From positions 3,806,001 through 3,870,000 of the forward strand of contig NZ_CP028083.1 in NCBI RefSeq assembly GCF_005491425.1: a stretch of 64,000 nucleotides of DNA, in the 5' to 3' direction. Below, in pieces: positions 60,852 through 64,000 of this stretch (positions within the stretch are counted from its first letter, which is position 1; every line of letters starts with the position of its first letter). This stretch comes from Lysinibacillus sp. SGAir0095. Lineage in GTDB: Bacteria > Bacillota > Bacilli > Bacillales_A > Planococcaceae. Both the position numbers and the translations under genes were made by a program. The notes beneath the pieces were generated by a model that ran no database searches, was not told the origin of the DNA, and saw only the letters and a program-made list of their open reading frames with translations.

Positions 60852-61154
60852 ATGGTTTCGATAGAACCACTCGAAATAAACGGACACATGTTTACTGCTG
60901 TTACTGTACGGTTACCAAAAACAACACTATTAACTGTTTCAAACGAAAACGGCTATATTATGTGTGGGGCATTAGATGTTGGATTGTTAAATAGTAAATT
61001 AGCCGATCGTAAAATCATAGCTGGTCGTGCTGTAGGTGTGAAAACAATTGAAGAATTATTAAAAGCTCCACTAGAGTCCGTTACTCACGAGGCAGAAAAA
61101 TTAGGAGTTGTAAAAGGAACAATTGGTGAAGACGCTTTAATGATGATGATTTAA
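60852..61154 (+). CDS. yunC: DUF1805 protein, YunC-like
   Basis: A 100-residue protein of the DUF1805 family (B. subtilis YunC). The conserved core LTVSNENGYIMCGALDVGLLNSKLADRKIIAGRAVGVKTIEELL includes the GY(I)MCG(A)LD stretch with its single conserved Cys. The function is unknown. GGAAAGGGG precedes the ATG. It is monocistronic, followed by a strong hairpin, and lies divergently from the YpzG-like gene. Confidence 0.88.
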   Translation: MVSIEPLEINGHMFTAVTVRLPKTTLLTVSNENGYIMCGALDVGLLNSKLADRKIIAGRAVGVKTIEELLKAPLESVTHEAEKLGVVKGTIGEDALMMMI

Positions 61155-61159
61155 TAGGA

Positions 61160-61196
61160 AAAAGCCCGAGAAAATTACTTTTCTCGGGTCTCTTTC
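61160..61196 (+). terminator. Intrinsic terminator after yunC
   Basis: Stem CCCGAGAAAA/TTTTCTCGGG around a short loop, then TCTCTTTC. Just after the stop. Confidence 0.8.
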
Positions 61197-61449
61197 ATTT
61201 TGTAAAGTCCCACCGATTTCTATAATCCATCCTATATAGAATGACATTTCGATTGGAAATAAAAATGCTCCAACAATAATGCTAAATCGCGCAATTAGGT
61301 CTCCTCATGTATAACCTAAATTAGCAAAAACAATACGATTTCATCATCGGAAAATTTGGTATATCTAAAGGCGAACCCTTCTGGGTATAGCCACAGTCTA
61401 AGCGGTTAAAATAAACTAAACAAAAATTTGGCTAACCAGGAGTGAAACT

Positions 61450-62574
61450 ATGCTAAACATTTCTAAAGTAATAATTAGTTTCATGCTTTTTTTTAGTTTA
61501 GGCAGTACTAGTACCGTTCTAATTCGCGCTCAAGATCATGGCGTCTCCTCAGGTGAAACCAAACAGTCAAATGTAGATATAACAATCACTGGTGAAGCAG
61601 ATGAACAGCTTCTGGATCAACTTACTAATAATTTAAAGGCTGAGAGTGAAGAAGAAATCGATCCAGATGAATCCATTAGAGGATCAGCTCAATATATCGA
61701 TATGGATCAATTTAAAAAAAGGTATCTTAATATACCTTATACTGATACTCAAAATGACAGACAACAATTAGACATAGTTTACCCACCAATAGGCAATCCA
61801 CCCTATAAAGTAATTGTGGCACTTCACGGGGGTGGATGGTCAAACGGCGACCGCAAATCTGCATCCATAAAAACAATCCAAATGGCAGCACAACAAGGCT
61901 ATGTCGTCATAAATGCAGGGTACCGATTAACTGACGAAGCAAAATGGCCAGCTCAGCTCCATGATGTAAAGGCAGCCATCCGCTTTATACGCGCGAATGC
62001 GAAAGAGTATCGATTAGACACGCGCAATATCGTTGTATGGGGAAATTCCGCTGGGGGACATTTGGCTAGTATGCTGGGTGCAACAAATGGAATGGTTGAG
62101 ATGGAAGACCTTTCGATGGGGAACTCTAAAGCTTCCTCCGAAGTGCAAGGGGTAGTCTCCTGGTATGGGATTTCAGACATTTCAACACTACCAGACACTA
62201 GTATAAATATTGCAAATAAGCTTTTAGGTTTCAATGTTCGAGAAAAAGCAGAGGAGGCTGGTGTTGCTAGTCCAAACCAGTATGTAACGAAAGAGTACCC
62301 TCCGATTTTCATGATTCATGGCACAAACGATCGAATCGTTCCCTTTAAGCAAGCTGTAGAATTTGCAAAGAAAATTAATCAAGTAACAGGAAAAAAACAA
62401 GCATCAATAAAGCTTCATATTAATGCGACACATGGTGATAATGCGATTAAAAATGTAACAAATGTGGATGAAACATTAAACTTTATAGATAAAATCATGT
62501 ACACAGAACGAAAAAACCCCTATCGAACTAAGAAATATAACGAAATAAAGACAACCTCCGAGAAATCATCTTAA
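61450..62574 (+). CDS. Secreted alpha/beta hydrolase (BD-FAE/GDXG-like esterase)
   Basis: A 374-residue exported esterase. The signal peptide is about residues 1-28 (VIISFMLFFSLGSTSTVLIRA-QD). After a 60-residue acidic spacer comes a catalytic domain with oxyanion motif HGGGWSNGD, nucleophile GNSAGG, Asp in IHGTNDRIVPF and His in INATHGDNAI. It is related to carboxylesterases and feruloyl esterase-like BD-FAE enzymes. The C-terminal tail is basic and Thr/Ser-rich. The substrate could be a wall- or plant-derived ester. AGGAGTG precedes the ATG. Confidence 0.87.
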   Translation: MLNISKVIISFMLFFSLGSTSTVLIRAQDHGVSSGETKQSNVDITITGEADEQLLDQLTNNLKAESEEEIDPDESIRGSAQYIDMDQFKKRYLNIPYTDTQNDRQQLDIVYPPIGNPPYKVIVALHGGGWSNGDRKSASIKTIQMAAQQGYVVINAGYRLTDEAKWPAQLHDVKAAIRFIRANAKEYRLDTRNIVVWGNSAGGHLASMLGATNGMVEMEDLSMGNSKASSEVQGVVSWYGISDISTLPDTSINIANKLLGFNVREKAEEAGVASPNQYVTKEYPPIFMIHGTNDRIVPFKQAVEFAKKINQVTGKKQASIKLHINATHGDNAIKNVTNVDETLNFIDKIMYTERKNPYRTKKYNEIKTTSEKSS

Positions 62575-62577
62575 ACC

Positions 62578-62611
62578 TTAAGGAGACGTCTTATCAAAAA
62601 ACGTCTCCTTT
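62578..62611 (+). terminator. Intrinsic terminator after the esterase gene
   Basis: Stem AAGGAGACGT/ACGTCTCCTT followed by TTC. It may also serve the convergent gene ending at 62624. Confidence 0.75.
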
Positions 62612-62623
62612 CGATTCAATAAG

Positions 62624-63124
62624 CTAATGACCTATTGCATCACTAAACTTCCCTGTGATTTTTTCAATTTCTACTTCAAATAATTCCGTTTTCGGTAAAG
62701 CAGGATATCCGTCCTTTTCGAATGTCCAGTTAGGATCTCCATACTTTTTCCACAGTCTGTCATAAAACCATTCTTTTTTTGCGTCCTGATTAATATGCTT
62801 AATTGTTCCAAACAAGACAACACTCATGTAACCTAAAGCCGATTGGCAAGCATACTTTCTTCCCGGAACAATATCCCCCATCTCACATACCTCAATGCTT
62901 ACTTTCTGATTCACCTTTACATTTTCCCAAAAATGACTTTCTCTTAAATTTCCTATATGCAAGTAAAGTTTGGTTCCCCCTTCGTAAACATAAACAAAAG
63001 GGATCACATACGGATAACCATCTTCACCTATTGTTGCCACATGCGCTACTTGTGCCTGCTTTAAAAATTCGTAAGCCTCCTCAACTGTTACCTCTCTCTT
63101 TTTATTATGAATTGTTCCCCTCAT
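62624..63124 (-). CDS. Nim-like pyridoxamine 5'-phosphate oxidase family protein
   Basis: A 166-residue split-barrel flavoprotein. It starts MRGTIHNKKREVTVEEAYEFLKQAQVAHVATIGEDGYPYVIP, the NimA/PNPOx-like pattern, with LYLHIGNLRESHFWENVKVNQKVSIEV in the middle. FMN or heme binding is usual for this group. NimA reduces nitroimidazole drugs, but most chromosomal relatives have unknown roles. AGGGGG lies upstream. It is monocistronic. Confidence 0.85.
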   Translation of the reverse strand: MRGTIHNKKREVTVEEAYEFLKQAQVAHVATIGEDGYPYVIPFVYVYEGGTKLYLHIGNLRESHFWENVKVNQKVSIEVCEMGDIVPGRKYACQSALGYMSVVLFGTIKHINQDAKKEWFYDRLWKKYGDPNWTFEKDGYPALPKTELFEVEIEKITGKFSDAIGH

Positions 63125-63307
63125 TCTCTATTTCCCCCTTCGCAAAAACTGTACATTTCGCTCTTTAAATATATATTCTAAATACTTCTTTAAACTCCTC
63201 TTTTTTTGCTTCTATTCTAAAAACACATTACCCAACATTTATAATTAAACGATAATGTGTTAAAATCAAATCGATAAAGCGAAACCACATTAGGGGGAGA
63301 ATATTCA

Positions 63308-63535
63308 ATGGGTAATTCTGTTTTAAAACCAAATGCTAAAATTAGTCCAGAACGCGAAAGTGAAGCATTGGCTATTCGTAATAACTTAATTATTGAATTA
63401 TTAGTTAGTGTATTAGACGAAAAATTAGTTATCGAACGCCATATTTTACGCGAGCGTTTAGCAAACCTTATTGAACTTGCTAAATATGACGAAGAGCTAA
63501 CAGAAACTCTTCACGGTGTAATTAATAAATTATAA
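63308..63535 (+). CDS. Small conserved hypothetical protein
   Basis: A 75-residue mainly helical soluble protein (RNNLIIELLVSVLDEKLVIERHILRERLANLIELAKYDEEL) with AGGGGGAG before the ATG. The regular heptad-like hydrophobic spacing suggests an oligomerising helix. I do not recognise a family. It has its own terminator and very low G+C like its surroundings. Confidence 0.65.
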   Translation: MGNSVLKPNAKISPERESEALAIRNNLIIELLVSVLDEKLVIERHILRERLANLIELAKYDEELTETLHGVINKL

Positions 63536-63546
63536 TTCACATATAT

Positions 63547-63582
63547 AAAAGAGTCGCTTCCTTATAAGGAGCGACTCTTTTA
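63547..63582 (+). terminator. Intrinsic terminator
   Basis: Stem AAAAGAGTCGCT/AGCGACTCTTTT with an 11-base loop, just after the small gene. Confidence 0.9.
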
Positions 63583-63680
63583 TAGTTTACGGATATTTTA
63601 ATAGAAGATTTCTATAATTTAACAAATATTCAATACAGGACAAGCATAAACTTTGTTATCAAAGCGAAAGGATGGTGTAT

Positions 63681-63944
63681 GTGACATCAGCGTTACTTTA
63701 TATGGTGTTGATACGACTACTATCTGGAAGTCTAGAAGTCACAGTAGCTGGCCTAATGTATAAAACTCATGATTTAGAAAAAGCTTTAGCACTAAACTCC
63801 ATGCTAGCTTTAGTTGGTCCCTGTGTACTGATAATTACAACAGGACTCGGCGTTGCTGGATTGGGTGATAAAATTTCTTTCCAAAAGATGATTTGCATAT
63901 TTAGTGGTGTTTTATTAATTTTGTTAAGCCTAAAGATGAAATGA
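63681..63944 (+). CDS. yqhV: YqhV family small membrane protein
   Basis: An 87-residue protein with three hydrophobic segments (about 6-26, 36-56 and 66-84), matching B. subtilis YqhV in length and in the core ALNSMLALVGPCVLIITTGLG. In Bacillus yqhV directly precedes the spoIIIA operon, so spoIIIAA may lie just beyond the right edge. An ATG at 63672 opens the frame but overlaps the SD. AAAGGA fits the GTG at 63681 better. Confidence 0.78.
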   Translation: MTSALLYMVLIRLLSGSLEVTVAGLMYKTHDLEKALALNSMLALVGPCVLIITTGLGVAGLGDKISFQKMICIFSGVLLILLSLKMK

Positions 63945-64000
63945 TTCATTTCCCTTAGCTTAGCTATTTAAACCAACCTTTCTTTTTGAACCAAAGTAAC

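Noticed and set aside
1-64000. tRNA, rRNA, CRISPR arrays, prophage or transposase genes
   Set aside because: No tRNA-like cloverleaf, regularly spaced repeat array, phage structural gene or transposase motif was seen in any frame.

Overview
The window is low-GC chromosomal DNA of a spore-forming Firmicute. I infer a Bacillales member near the Planococcaceae/Caryophanaceae (Lysinibacillus/Solibacillus-like). Supporting signs are A+T-rich codon use, strong AGGAGG-type ribosome binding sites with many TTG and GTG starts, close relatives of Bacillus subtilis proteins (VmlR, BpsA/BpsB, YjlC/Ndh, CypC, BstA/YfiT, YunC, YqhV), the remains of a Ger(x)C germination gene, and a YqhV gene of the kind that precedes spoIIIA. 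I see no tRNA, rRNA, CRISPR array, prophage or intact insertion sequence. It reads as chromosomal backbone with accessory insertions.

Layout. 0.2-1.9 kb: phosphate transport pair (DUF47 protein and Pit). 1.9-12.5 kb: leftward housekeeping genes (AI-2E-type exporter, M3 oligoendopeptidase, YebC/YeeN, YpfJ-type metallopeptidase, LMW phosphatase with a GNAT enzyme, PlsC, RlmA, MFS, NERD protein). 12.7-16.4 kb: AraC-type regulator, then a pseudo-ABC-ATPase/LytTR regulator followed by an ABC-2 exporter. 17.3-22.3 kb: osmoprotectant locus with opuA ATPase, permease and two binding proteins that are circular permutations of each other, next to a GntR/RCK_C regulator of the BusR type. 22.4-28.2 kb: MerR/TipAS regulator, a repeat-rich stretch, the bpsAB alkylpyrone operon and the yjlC-ndh respiratory pair. 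28.3-33.3 kb: two divergent MFS exporters separated by a 620-bp gap that can fold into a large nested RNA, then DedA and an RsgA-type GTPase.

33.8-45.4 kb: two complete tandem oppABCDF operons in the same orientation, with matching oppA-oppB hairpins and CodY-box-like sequences upstream of each oppA. 45.9-47.3 kb: PadR/HAAS module with a palindromic operator. 47.5-51.5 kb: TSUP permease, FusB-family EF-G-binding protein, a CD3324-like HTH protein with a newly noted 26-codon ORF upstream, and a CBS-GGDEF/EAL pair. 51.6-53.9 kb: a Ger(x)C relic and vmlR with an attenuator leader. 53.9-64.0 kb: VOC, DinB/BstA, CYP152 peroxygenase, YiiX-like hydrolase, OpuD-type BCCT carrier, a small YpzG-like gene, YunC, secreted esterase, Nim-like flavoprotein and YqhV.

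Themes. Compatible-solute import appears twice (OpuA, OpuD), and the OpuA copy sits beside a likely c-di-AMP sensor. Peptide import is duplicated and probably CodY-controlled. Antibiotic and toxic-compound defence recurs (VmlR, FusB-like, TipAS regulator, two MFS exporters, LytTR-linked ABC exporter). The most unusual signals are the permuted binding-protein pair under a BusR-like regulator, the pseudo-ATPase/LytTR fusion, the structured leader at 29.68-29.93 kb, the vmlR attenuator, and two small ORFs at 49.4 and 60.5 kb.
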